From positions 62,001-126,000 of the forward strand of contig NZ_LYMK01000005.1 of assembly GCF_002157355.1 (NCBI RefSeq): DNA of 64,000 nt, in the 5' to 3' direction. This document shows, in pieces, positions 19,253 to 27,790 of the stretch; within the stretch, counting starts at the first letter, position 1; each line of letters starts with the position of its first letter. A program made the translations under genes and the position numbers. The notes under the pieces are model-generated. The model was not told where the DNA came from. It worked only from the letters and a program-made list of their open reading frames with translations, and searched no databases. This DNA comes from Variovorax sp. JS1663 (GTDB lineage: Bacteria > Pseudomonadota > Gammaproteobacteria > Burkholderiales > Burkholderiaceae_C).

Positions 19253-20074
19253 ATGAAGAAAACCACGCCCGATACCGATACCGATGCCGACGCCCTCGAC
19301 GAAGGCCGCGAGGACCGCCATTTCGTCACCGCCCTCGCCCGCGGCCTGGACGTGCTGCGCTGCTTCAAGTCCGGCGAGGAACGGCTGGGCAACCAGGAAC
19401 TGGCCGAGCGCTGCAAGCTGCCCAAATCGACCGTCACCCGCCTGACCTACACGCTCACCCGCCTGGGCTATCTGCACCACGTGGAGGAGTCGGGCCGCTA
19501 CCGGCTGGGCATGGCGACGCTGATGCTGGGCGGCACCACGCTGGGCAGGCTGGACGTCAAGGAAGTCAGCCGTCCGCTGATGCAGCAGCTGGCGATCGAC
19601 ACCGGCACGCAGATCTCGCTGGGCCTTCGCGACGAGATGTCGATGCTCTACATCGAGATCTGCCGCGGCCATTCGATCGTGACGCTGCGGCTGGACATCG
19701 GCGCGCGCATTCCGATGGCCACGACCGCGATGGGCCGGGCCTACCTGGCGGCCGCGCCGGAGAACGTCCGCCAGGCGCTGGAGGAACGCATCCAGGCGCT
19801 GGACCCGGCCGCCTGGCCGCGCGTCGAGAAAGGGATCCGCCAGGCCTGCGCGGACTACGCGGAGAGCGGCTGCGTCGGCTCCTTCGGCGAATGGCAGAAG
19901 GAGATCCATGGTATCGCGGTGCCCTTCATGCCGGGCGGCGGTCTGCCGCTGATGGTAATCAACGCGGCCGGGCCGTCACAGAGCCTGTCGAAGGAAACGC
20001 TGCTCGACCAGGTGCGCCCGAAGCTGATCGCGACGGTGCGCGAGATCGAGCAGGCGCTCGGCGCGCGGCGCTAG
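19253..20074 (+). CDS. IclR-family transcriptional regulator
   Basis: A regulator of 273 residues. Residues ~25-85 form the winged HTH (NQELAERCKLPKSTVTRLTYTLTRLGYL), and the remaining ~180 residues form the IclR ligand-binding domain (GTQISLGLRDEMSMLYIE, IPMATTAMGRAYLAA). PcaU/PobR/CatR-type relatives govern aromatic catabolism, which fits the divergent maleylacetate reductase-like gene. An upstream in-frame start at 19106 lies across the operator region. ATG at 19253 is preferred because it directly precedes the conserved domain. Confidence 0.9.
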   Translation: MKKTTPDTDTDADALDEGREDRHFVTALARGLDVLRCFKSGEERLGNQELAERCKLPKSTVTRLTYTLTRLGYLHHVEESGRYRLGMATLMLGGTTLGRLDVKEVSRPLMQQLAIDTGTQISLGLRDEMSMLYIEICRGHSIVTLRLDIGARIPMATTAMGRAYLAAAPENVRQALEERIQALDPAAWPRVEKGIRQACADYAESGCVGSFGEWQKEIHGIAVPFMPGGGLPLMVINAAGPSQSLSKETLLDQVRPKLIATVREIEQALGARR

Positions 20075-20086
20075 GCTGCAAGATCG

Positions 20087-20463
20087 TCAAACCCAGTTCC
20101 CGATCGCCAGTTTGTCGACGCCGCGAAACTCTCGCTCGTTGTTGGTGACCAGCACCCAGCCTTCAGCGCAGGCGTGAGCAGCGATCCAGAGGTCGTTGTG
20201 CCGATAGGCTGACCTTTTCGTTCGAGGGTGCGGCGGATCTGACCGCAGTGCTGGCCCGCCGCATCGGTCAGCGGCGCGACCTGGATGACCTTTTGCAGTT
20301 GCCGCAGCGCGGCCAGGGCCTTCGAGCGGGCCTGGCTCTTTTCGGCACCGTACTGCAGCTCGCCCAGGGTGATGACCGACATCGCCAGAGCGTCAGCACT
20401 CAGTTGCTCGAAGCGCTCACGACTGGCCTGCGTCAGGGCCCAGCGTCCCGAGCCCGTTCGCAA
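20087..20463 (-). pseudogene. VapC-type PIN-domain toxin, frameshifted and 5' truncated
   Basis: The frame reads a PIN-domain body (AMSVITLGELQYGAEKS, then LERKGQPIG) and then switches to non-family sequence. In the next frame the expected ending appears: HNDLWIAAHACAEGWVLVTNN, then EREFRGVDKLAIGNWV and a stop at 20087. A single missing base near 20199-20203 explains this. The usual LDTN start with the first catalytic Asp is absent, since the frame runs into the end of the neighbouring Bug gene, and no vapB is seen. The toxin is therefore very probably inactive. It lies convergent to the iclR-type gene. Confidence 0.82.
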
Positions 20464-20498
20464 CGCTCCCAGGCTGCAGAGTTGAACGGCGCCAGTCG

Positions 20499-21482
20499 CT
20501 ACTTCTCCCGCACGAACCCGATCGCGTCCAGCAGCTCCTTCTCGCGCTTCGTAGACTCGGCGGCGAACTGCTGGTAGCCCTCAGAGCTCATGTAGACCGG
20601 CTCCATGTAGTACTGCGCCAGCGCATTGCGGAAGCCCGGCTGCTCCATCGCCTGCTTGAAGGCATCGTGCAGCTTGCGCACCACCGGCGCGGGCGTGTTC
20701 TTCGGCACCGCCAGGCCCCATGCGGCCGAAGGCGGCGGGATGTCGATGCCCACCTCCTTCAGCGTGGGCACGTCCGGGAAGCGGCTCATCCGCTTCTCGC
20801 CGAAGGTGACCAGCAGGCGCAGCTTGCCGCTTTCCACGTACGGCCCCCAGCCCGAGGTCTCGGCCGCCGACATCACGTGCGAGCCCACCACCGCCTGCAG
20901 CGACTCGGAGGTGCCCTTGTAGGGCACGTGGCTGAGCTGGATGTTCTTGCGGCGCGCCACCTGCTCCATCGCCAGGTGCTGCGCGAGGTAGGCGCCGGGC
21001 GTCGCGTAGGTCAGCTCGCCGGGATGCGCCTTCGCGTAGGCCACGTAGTCGTCCATCGTCTTGATGGGCGAAGCGGCCGGCACCACGATGCCGTAGACGA
21101 AGGAGGTCAGGCCGATCACGTAGCGCAGGTCGGTGGCCGGGTTCCAGTTGATGGTGCCGGTGTAAGGCAGGCGGAACAGGTTGGCCGGGATCACGCCCAC
21201 CGTGTAGCCGTCGGCCTGCGCGGCCTGCAGCAATTGCGCCGGCATCAGGCCGGCGGCGCCGGGCTTGTTCTCGATCACCACCGGCTGCTTGAGGATCTTC
21301 GAGACGTCTTCCGCCAGCACGCGCATCGGCGAATCGGTGGAGCCGCCCGGCGGGAAGCCGAGCATGATCTTGATGGGCCTGGCCGGAAAGCCGGCCGCCG
21401 CGTCCTGTGCCCAGGCCGGGGCGGTGGCGGCGCCGAGCGCGCAGAGCGCCGCGGCCATCACGAATCGCCTTGTCGTCTTCAT
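20499..21482 (-). CDS. Bug-family (TctC-like) solute receptor
   Basis: A periplasmic receptor of 327 residues. The leader is MKTTRRFVMAAALCALGAATAPAWAQ, and Bug hallmarks follow: FPARPIKIMLGFPPGGSTD, ENKPGAAG and HVPYKGTSESLQAVVGSHV. It is the last gene of a minus-strand operon. It is closely related to the Bug gene directly upstream and looks like a tandem duplication that has diverged. The long in-frame extension upstream to 22157 is read-through of that neighbour and is not coding. Confidence 0.92.
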   Translation of the reverse strand: MKTTRRFVMAAALCALGAATAPAWAQDAAAGFPARPIKIMLGFPPGGSTDSPMRVLAEDVSKILKQPVVIENKPGAAGLMPAQLLQAAQADGYTVGVIPANLFRLPYTGTINWNPATDLRYVIGLTSFVYGIVVPAASPIKTMDDYVAYAKAHPGELTYATPGAYLAQHLAMEQVARRKNIQLSHVPYKGTSESLQAVVGSHVMSAAETSGWGPYVESGKLRLLVTFGEKRMSRFPDVPTLKEVGIDIPPPSAAWGLAVPKNTPAPVVRKLHDAFKQAMEQPGFRNALAQYYMEPVYMSSEGYQQFAAESTKREKELLDAIGFVREK

Positions 21483-21514
21483 GTCTTGTCTCCTGTGGAT
21501 GGAGGCCCTGCCGT

Positions 21515-22495
21515 CTACTTGCGGCTCAGCCCGAGGGTGTCGAGGATGTCCTTCTCTTTTTTCATCGACGCGAGCGCGAAGCGCTGGTACTGCGCCGGGT
21601 CGCGGTAGTCGGGCTCCATGTCGAAGCGCGCCAGCGCCGCCTTGAAGGCCGGCAGCTCCATCGCCTGCTTGAAGGCGTCGTGCAGGCGGGCCTGGATCTT
21701 CGGATGCGTGCCCTTGGGCGCGACCAGGCCCCAAGGCGAGGTCTGGACGATGTCGATGCCCAGTTCCTTCAGCGTCGGCACATCCGGGAAGCGCGCCATG
21801 CGCTTGTCGCTCCACACCGCAAGCAGCCGCAGCTTGCCGCTCTCCACGTGGGGCACGAAGGCCGATGTCTCGGCGGCCGACTGCACATGGCCGGCCAGCA
21901 GGGCCTGCAACGATTCCGCCGAACCCTTGTAGGGCACGTGGTTGAGCTTCACTCCCGCCGCGCGCGAGAACTGCTCCATGGTGAGGTGGTTGGTGGTGCC
22001 GACGCCCGGGCTGCTGTAGGTGAGCATGTCCGGGTTCGCCTTCGCGTAGGCGATGTAGTCGGCCATGCTGCGGATCGGCGAGGAGGCCGGCACCACGGTG
22101 CCGAAGGCGTAGCCGCTCAGCCCGATCACATAACTGAGATCGGAGGCCGGGTTCCACTTGATGTCGGTCGTGTAAGGCAGGCGGTACACGCCGGCCGGCG
22201 CGATGGCGAGGGTGTAGCCGTCGTGCGGTGCGGCCTGCAGCATCTGCGTAGGGATCACGCCGGCCGCGCCGGGCTTGTTCTCGATCACCACCGGCTGCCC
22301 CAGGATCTTCGCGGCCGCCTCGGCCAGCACGCGCATCGGCGCATCGGTAGAGCCGCCGGGCGCGAAGCCGATCATCACGCGGATCGGGCGAGTGGGGTAC
22401 GCGGCCGGATCCTCCTGCGCCCGGGCCACGCGCAGGCCTGCCAGGTGCGCGAGGGCGAGCGCGCCCCCCGTGCGCATGAGCTCACGTCTGTTCAT
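21515..22495 (-). CDS. Bug-family (TctC-like) solute receptor
   Basis: A periplasmic receptor of 326 residues that shares the leader-then-YPTRPIRVMIGFAPGGSTDAPM architecture and HVPYKGSAESLQALLAGHV with the next gene. The spacing between the two is 32 nt. Tandem Bug receptors beside an acyl-CoA ligase suggest uptake of an aromatic or branched carboxylic acid, which is inference only. Confidence 0.92.
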   Translation of the reverse strand: MNRRELMRTGGALALAHLAGLRVARAQEDPAAYPTRPIRVMIGFAPGGSTDAPMRVLAEAAAKILGQPVVIENKPGAAGVIPTQMLQAAPHDGYTLAIAPAGVYRLPYTTDIKWNPASDLSYVIGLSGYAFGTVVPASSPIRSMADYIAYAKANPDMLTYSSPGVGTTNHLTMEQFSRAAGVKLNHVPYKGSAESLQALLAGHVQSAAETSAFVPHVESGKLRLLAVWSDKRMARFPDVPTLKELGIDIVQTSPWGLVAPKGTHPKIQARLHDAFKQAMELPAFKAALARFDMEPDYRDPAQYQRFALASMKKEKDILDTLGLSRK

Positions 22496-22514
22496 GAAAA
22501 ACTCCGAAGGGTTG

Positions 22515-23132
22515 CTAGGCGCTCGCGCGCACGATCTCTTCCTCGACCTCGCGCAGGCGATCCTTGCCGAAGAAGAGTTCCTTGCCGACGAAGAAGCTCG
22601 GCGAGCCGAAGGCGCCGCGCTCGTGGGCGGACTGCGTGTTGGCCATCAGCACGCTCTTGACCTCCGGGTCCTGCGTGCCTTCGTAGAGCCGCCGGCCCTC
22701 GAGCCCGGCCTCGTCGAGGGTGCGCACGATGGTCTCGGGCTCCTCCATGTTGCGGCCCTCCTCCCACATCGCCACGTTGACCACCTCGACGTAGCGCTCG
22801 AAGCAGCCCTGCTTCTGCGCCGCGACCGCACCGCGCATGATCTGCAGCGTGTTGACCGGCCAGTGCGGATTGGCGCGGTAGCGCTCGAGGCCATGCTTCG
22901 CCACGAAGCGCTCGATCTCCAGGCGGTCGTAGGCGCGCTTGTTGGGGATGCCCGCGAAGGCCTCCGCCGGCGAGCGGTTGCCGGTGAGCTTGAAGAGCCC
23001 CCCCAACAGGATCGGCACGTACTCGAAGCGCACGCCGGTGCGCGCCTCGATCGCCGGGATCACGCGGTGGCACATGTAGGCATTGGGGCTGCCGAAGTCG
23101 AACAGGAACTGCACGGGGACGGACGTGGCCAT
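22515..23132 (-). CDS. DsbA-like 2-hydroxychromene-2-carboxylate isomerase-family protein
   Basis: A thioredoxin-fold protein, 205 residues. VQFLFDFGSPNAYMCHRVIPAIE, with Ser in place of the redox CxxC, marks the NahD/HCCA isomerase or kappa-GST group rather than a disulfide oxidase. The C-terminal GAFGSPSFFVGKELFFGKDRL is the conserved cis-Pro region. ATG at 23132 has AAGGA at 9-nt spacing, whereas the ATG at 23141 abuts it. NahD-type enzymes use glutathione to isomerise an aromatic degradation intermediate. The true substrate here is unknown. Confidence 0.87.
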   Translation of the reverse strand: MATSVPVQFLFDFGSPNAYMCHRVIPAIEARTGVRFEYVPILLGGLFKLTGNRSPAEAFAGIPNKRAYDRLEIERFVAKHGLERYRANPHWPVNTLQIMRGAVAAQKQGCFERYVEVVNVAMWEEGRNMEEPETIVRTLDEAGLEGRRLYEGTQDPEVKSVLMANTQSAHERGAFGSPSFFVGKELFFGKDRLREVEEEIVRASA

Positions 23133-23145
23133 GGCGCGCATTCCT

Positions 23146-23874
23146 TCAGAAGGTTTCCATCCAGGGGCGCAGCTCCGTCTCGTGCGTCCAGGCGTTGCGC
23201 GGCTGCATGTGGATCTGCCAGTAGGCGTCGGCGATGCTGTCGGGCTGCAGGATGCCGTCCTGCTCCTTCAGCGCATAGCGCTCGGGGAAGGTGGTGCGGA
23301 TGAACTCGGTGTCGATGGCGCCGTCGATCACCGGATGCGCCACGTGGATGCCCTTGGGCCACAGCTCACGCGCCATGCTCTGCGCCAGTGCGCGCAGCGC
23401 ATGCTTGGCGCCGGCGAAGGCAGCGTAGCCGTCACGACCGCGCAGGCTGGCGGTGGCGCCGGTGAAGATGATGGTGCCGCGCCCGCGCGGAAGCATCACC
23501 TTGGCGGTCTCGCGGCCCATGAGGAAGCCGCCGAAGCAGGCCATCTCCCACACCTTGTGATAGACGCGCGCCGTGGTCTCGGTGATGCCGAAGCGCACGT
23601 TGGCGCCGATGTTGAACACCGCCACCTCGATCGGCGCGATCTCGCGCTCGATCTGCTCCACCAGCGCGACCATGTCCTCTTCCTTGCGCGCATCGCTGCC
23701 GAAGCCGTGCGCCTGGCCGCCCTCGGCCTTGATCTGGTCGACCAGCGGCTGCAGCTTGTCGGCCTGGCGCCGCGTCACGCAGGCGATGTAGCCCTCGCGG
23801 GCGAAGCGGCGTGCGATGGCGCCGCCGGTGGCGTCGCCCGCGCCGATGACGAGGATGGCTTTCTTGTCGCTCAT
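23146..23874 (-). CDS. Short-chain dehydrogenase/reductase
   Basis: A 242-residue SDR with the cofactor loop VIGAGDATGGAIA near the N-terminus, a VFNIGANV segment in place of NNAG, and TGATASLRGRDGYAAFAGAKHALRALAQ. The active-site Tyr is thus followed by AxxxAK rather than a simple YxxxK, a divergent catalytic motif. It is fourth from the 3' end of the minus-strand operon, 13 nt upstream of the isomerase-like gene. Probably a degradation-pathway oxidoreductase. Confidence 0.86.
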   Translation of the reverse strand: MSDKKAILVIGAGDATGGAIARRFAREGYIACVTRRQADKLQPLVDQIKAEGGQAHGFGSDARKEEDMVALVEQIEREIAPIEVAVFNIGANVRFGITETTARVYHKVWEMACFGGFLMGRETAKVMLPRGRGTIIFTGATASLRGRDGYAAFAGAKHALRALAQSMARELWPKGIHVAHPVIDGAIDTEFIRTTFPERYALKEQDGILQPDSIADAYWQIHMQPRNAWTHETELRPWMETF

Positions 23875-23919
23875 GTCAGCTGTCTCCTGGGGATGGAATT
23901 GGTGGAATGAATGGTGCTC

Positions 23920-24873
23920 TCAGGCCGCGATCTGCGCCAGGGCGCCGCGGTACTCGCGCGCCATGCGCGCGACCAGCTCGGCCGTGGGCAGCACTTCGTC
24001 GATGTTGCCCACGCCCTGCCCCGCGCCCCAGACATCCTTCCAGGGCTTGACGCGGGTGGTGGCGAAGTTCATCGAGGACTTGTCGGCGGTGGGCAGGTTG
24101 GCCGGGTCCAGCCCGGCGTTGGCGATGCTGCGGGTCAGGTAGTTGCCGTGCACGCCGGTGAAGAGCGGGGTGTAGGTCACCTCGCTGGCGGCGCTGTCGA
24201 CGATCATCTGCTTGTAGGCTTCCTGCGCATTGGCCTCCGGCGTGGCGATGAAGCGCGTGCCGACGTAGGCCAGGTCCGCGCCCAGGGCCAGTGCCGCGGC
24301 CACGTGCGCGCCCGAGGTGATGGAGCCCGACAGCGCGATCGGCCCGTCGAAGAAGCGCCGCACCTCGGACACCAGCGCGAAAGGGCTCATCGTGCCGGCA
24401 TGACCACCGGCCCCCGCGCACACCAGGATCAGGCCGTCCACGCCGGCGTCCAGCGCCTTCTGCGCATGCTTGACGTTGGTCACGTCGTGGAACACCAGGC
24501 CGCCGTAGGCATGCACCGGCCTGACGTAGTCGGTGGGCGCAGAGAGGCTGGTGATGATGATCGGCACGCGGTGCTTCACGCACAGGTCCATGTCGTGGTC
24601 CAGCCGGTCGTTGGACGAATGGATGATCTGGTTCACCGCGAAAGGCGCGATGCGGCGCGCGGGCTCGGCCTCCTGGGCCTGGTCGAGCGTGGTGGTGATC
24701 CGCGTCAGCCATTCGTCCAGCAGTTCCTTGGGCCGCGCGTTGAGCGCCGGGAAGGAACCCACCACGCCGGCGAGGCATTGGGCCAGCACCAGGTCGGGGT
24801 TGGAGATGATGAACAGCGGCGAGCCGATCAGCGGCAGCGTGAGCCTGTCTTTCAGGAGCGCGGGGAGTGCCAT
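23920..24873 (-). CDS. Nitronate monooxygenase (2-nitropropane dioxygenase family)
   Basis: An FMN-dependent TIM-barrel enzyme, 317 residues. LPLIGSPLFIISNPDLVLAQ starts the family. The phosphate-binding ADLAYVGTRFIATPEA and LILVCAGAGGHAGTMSPFAL (the conserved HxG region) are present. Members oxidise nitronates, and some act as enoyl reductases or detoxifying oxidases. It lies between the acyl-CoA ligase and SDR genes, suggesting a role in the same acyl-CoA route. Confidence 0.9.
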   Translation of the reverse strand: MALPALLKDRLTLPLIGSPLFIISNPDLVLAQCLAGVVGSFPALNARPKELLDEWLTRITTTLDQAQEAEPARRIAPFAVNQIIHSSNDRLDHDMDLCVKHRVPIIITSLSAPTDYVRPVHAYGGLVFHDVTNVKHAQKALDAGVDGLILVCAGAGGHAGTMSPFALVSEVRRFFDGPIALSGSITSGAHVAAALALGADLAYVGTRFIATPEANAQEAYKQMIVDSAASEVTYTPLFTGVHGNYLTRSIANAGLDPANLPTADKSSMNFATTRVKPWKDVWGAGQGVGNIDEVLPTAELVARMAREYRGALAQIAA

Positions 24874-24897
24874 GCAGAAGTCCTTGCAGCGAGCGAG

Positions 24898-26460
24898 TCA
24901 GTGGGAGGAAAGCGCGTCGCCTTGCTGCGCAAGGGTCTTCAGCACGCTCTTGAGAATCTTGCCGGTGGGTGCGGAAGGCAGCTGAGCGAGGAAGCGGATC
25001 TCGCTCGGCACTTTGTAGGGCGACAGCCGCGCGCGCAGGAAGGGCCGCATCGTCTCGTCATCCAGCGTCGAACCCGACACCCGCTCGACGAAGGCCACCA
25101 CCTCTTCGTTGTGGCCGACGCTGCGCCCCACCACCGCGGACTGCACCACCTCGGGATGGCTGTTGAGCACCTGCTCGACCTCCACCGGGTAGACGTTGAA
25201 GCCCGAGCGGATGATCAGTTCCTTGCTGCGGCCCACGATGTGCAGCGCGCCGTCCGCGTCGCGGCGCGCCATGTCGCCGGTGTTGAACCAGCCCTCGGCG
25301 TTCACCGCCTCGCGAGTCAGCGCCTCGTTGCGGTAGTAGCCCTTCATGAGGTTCGGTCCGCGCACCCAGAGCTCGCCGATCTCGCCGGCGGCCAGGTCCA
25401 CGCCGGTGGGCGCATCCACGATGCGCGTCTGCACGCCCGGCAGCGCGAAGCCGACCGTGCAGTCGGCGCGCGGCGCCTCGATGCGCGTCTGGGCCACGGT
25501 AGGCGCGGTCTCGGTCAGGCCGTAGCCGTTGTGCAGCGGCATCCCGAGCGCGGCCTCGACGCCGGCCTTCAGCGCGGGCGTGAGCGGCGAGCCGACCACG
25601 CACACGAAACGCAGGGCCGGCGCCTCGACCGGGCGACCGTTCTCGCGCGCCCAGTCCAGCAGCTTGGCGAACATGGCAGGCACGCCGGTGAAGGCGGTCA
25701 CGCCCTGCTGCGACAGCGCCTGCGCCAGGCCCGCGGGCGTGTAGCGCGGCTCCAGCACCAGGCCGGCGCCGCTGGCGATGCAGCCCAGGAACTGCGTCGA
25801 CAGGCCGACGACGTGGGCCATGGGCAGCACGCCGTAGATCAGGTCGCCAGGGCCCAGGCCGCGGATCTCGTGCGCGCTGCGCGCCGCGAACATCAGGTTG
25901 GCATGGGTGAGCATCACGCCCTTGGGCGCGCCGGAGGTGCCCGAGGTGTAGATCATCGCGGCGACCTGGTCCTGCGCCGCGGGCGCGCAGGCCTCCGGCT
26001 GCGCCTGCCCGGCCAGCGGGCCGACCCACAGCGGCCCCAGGCCTGCCCAGTCCAGCGCCTCGGCGCCGAGACGCCGTGCATGCTTCTCCGCATCGGCCGA
26101 GACATGGCAGGTGAAGATCACGCGGCGGGCGCCCGAGTGGGCGATGAAGGTGTCGACCTCGCGCTCGGACAGGCGCGCGTTGACCACGATCGACCAGGCA
26201 TCCAGCATGCTTGACGCCAGCACGAGCGCACAGGCGGCGGCGCAGTTCTCGCCCACCACCAGCACCCGGTCGCCGGGGCGGACCTGCAGTTCCGCCAGTT
26301 GGCGCGCCGCCGCGCGGGCCGCCGCCTCCAGGCCGGCATAGCTGAGCGCCACATGGGCATCCCGCACCGCGGGCGCGTCGGGACGGTCCCGGACCCATCG
26401 GTCCAGCAGGTGATGGATGCGCGAAGGCGAAGCGGGGGCGTTGGCAGAAAGGCTCGTCAT
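24898..26460 (-). CDS. AMP-dependent acyl-CoA synthetase/ligase
   Basis: Activates a carboxylic acid to its CoA thioester through an acyl-adenylate, 520 residues. The P-loop MIYTSGTSGAPKGVMLTH, NGYGLTETAPT, WFNTGDMARRDADG and the C-terminal lysine region PTGKILKSVL are all visible. It is the first gene of the minus-strand operon that ends with two Bug receptors. It is therefore the probable entry enzyme for the substrate those receptors bind. The closest families are long-chain, aryl and malonyl-type ligases, and specificity cannot be fixed here. Confidence 0.92.
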   Translation of the reverse strand: MTSLSANAPASPSRIHHLLDRWVRDRPDAPAVRDAHVALSYAGLEAAARAAARQLAELQVRPGDRVLVVGENCAAACALVLASSMLDAWSIVVNARLSEREVDTFIAHSGARRVIFTCHVSADAEKHARRLGAEALDWAGLGPLWVGPLAGQAQPEACAPAAQDQVAAMIYTSGTSGAPKGVMLTHANLMFAARSAHEIRGLGPGDLIYGVLPMAHVVGLSTQFLGCIASGAGLVLEPRYTPAGLAQALSQQGVTAFTGVPAMFAKLLDWARENGRPVEAPALRFVCVVGSPLTPALKAGVEAALGMPLHNGYGLTETAPTVAQTRIEAPRADCTVGFALPGVQTRIVDAPTGVDLAAGEIGELWVRGPNLMKGYYRNEALTREAVNAEGWFNTGDMARRDADGALHIVGRSKELIIRSGFNVYPVEVEQVLNSHPEVVQSAVVGRSVGHNEEVVAFVERVSGSTLDDETMRPFLRARLSPYKVPSEIRFLAQLPSAPTGKILKSVLKTLAQQGDALSSH

Positions 26461-26680
26461 GTCTCCGTCCTGAGGGGGTTGCGACGCTTGCAGCTTTTGC
26501 AGAATCTTATTCCGCAGGGCAGTTCGTGAGCATCCAATTTGCTGCCAGTTCGACCTTCAGTACTGCACAGCAGAACAGTCCGCGTGAGGCTCCACCGGCA
26601 TCCCCTGCGACCGAGTTGGACTTTCCTCCTGGCGTCCATCAGCGCCCTAAGGAAATGCGCAGCCGCGACAGGCCAGCAGT

Positions 26681-26699
26681 GATAATGATTCGTATCAGC
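26681..26699 (+). promoter_or_regulatory. Fur box
   Basis: GATAATGATTCGTATCAGC matches the 19-bp Fur consensus at most positions of the first half and at TATC of the second. It lies 44 bp upstream of an Fe(3+)-binding protein gene, consistent with iron repression of the operon. Confidence 0.8.
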
Positions 26700-26742
26700 G
26701 CCTCGGCGCGGACGTACCAACGACACACACCCCGGAGGACCC

Positions 26743-27786
26743 ATGACCACTTTCCCGCACGCTCTCGCCACCCGCACCTTGGCCTGCCTCGCCCTCGCCG
26801 GCGGCCTGGCCGCCCCGGCCTTCGCCAACGAGGTCACCGTCTACACGACGCGTGAAGCCGGCCTGATCCAGCCGCTGTTGACCGCCTTCAGCAACCAGAG
26901 CGGCGTCAAGGTGAACACGGTGTTCGTGAAGGACGGGCTGCTGGAACGCGTCAAGGCCGAGGGCGCCCGCTCCCCCGCCGACGTGCTGATGACGGTGGAC
27001 ATCGGCAACCTGATCGACCTGGTCGAGGGCGGCGTCACCCAGCCGGTCAAGTCCGCGGCGCTCGAATCGGCCGTGCCCGCCAACCTGCGCGGCGCGGACG
27101 GCCAGTGGTTCTCGCTGTCGATGCGCGCCCGCGTGCTCTACGCCGACAAGAGCCTGCCGGTCAGCAGCTTCCGCTACGAAGACCTCGCGAACCCCAAGTA
27201 CAAGGGCAAGGTCTGCATCCGTTCCGGCCAACATCCCTACAACACCGCGCTGGTCGCCTCGCTGATCGCGCATGACGGCGAGGCCAAGGCCGAGCAGTGG
27301 CTGCGCGGCGTCAAGGCCAACCTGGCGCGCAAGGCCTCCGGTGGCGACCGCGACGTGGCGCGCGACATCCTGGGCGGCATCTGCGACATCGGCCTGGCCA
27401 ACTCCTACTACGTCGGCCAGATGAAGAGCGCCAAGGAAGGCAGCGACGCGCGCAAGTGGGGCGAGGCCATCAAGGTGATCCGCCCGACCTTCGCCAACTC
27501 GAAGAGCGGCGGCACGCACGTCAACGTCAGCGGCGCCGCGGTCGCGAAGAACGCACCGCAGCGCGCCAACGCGGTCAAGCTGCTCGAGTTCCTGGTCTCC
27601 GAGCCGGCCCAGGCTTTCTATGCCGAGACCAACTTCGAGTACCCCGTGCGCAAGGGCGTGGCGCTGGACTCCATCACCTCGGCCAGCATCGGCGAGCTGA
27701 AGGTCGACCCGCTGCCGATCGCCGAGATCGCCAAGTACCGCAAGCAGGCCAGCGCGCTGGTGGACAAGGTCGGCTTCGACCAATAA
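26743..27786 (+). CDS. Periplasmic Fe(3+)-binding protein of ABC transporter
   Basis: A ferric-iron receptor of the FbpA/FutA type, 347 residues. The signal peptide ends APAFA|NE, and the mature part begins VTVYTTREAGLIQPLL. The adjacent tyrosines in IGLANSYYVGQMK match the iron-ligand pair of FbpA proteins. It is the first gene of a three-gene operon behind a Fur box. Iron probably binds in the periplasm and is passed to the FbpB-type permease encoded 4 nt downstream. Confidence 0.94.
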   Translation: MTTFPHALATRTLACLALAGGLAAPAFANEVTVYTTREAGLIQPLLTAFSNQSGVKVNTVFVKDGLLERVKAEGARSPADVLMTVDIGNLIDLVEGGVTQPVKSAALESAVPANLRGADGQWFSLSMRARVLYADKSLPVSSFRYEDLANPKYKGKVCIRSGQHPYNTALVASLIAHDGEAKAEQWLRGVKANLARKASGGDRDVARDILGGICDIGLANSYYVGQMKSAKEGSDARKWGEAIKVIRPTFANSKSGGTHVNVSGAAVAKNAPQRANAVKLLEFLVSEPAQAFYAETNFEYPVRKGVALDSITSASIGELKVDPLPIAEIAKYRKQASALVDKVGFDQ

Positions 27787-27790
27787 GCGG

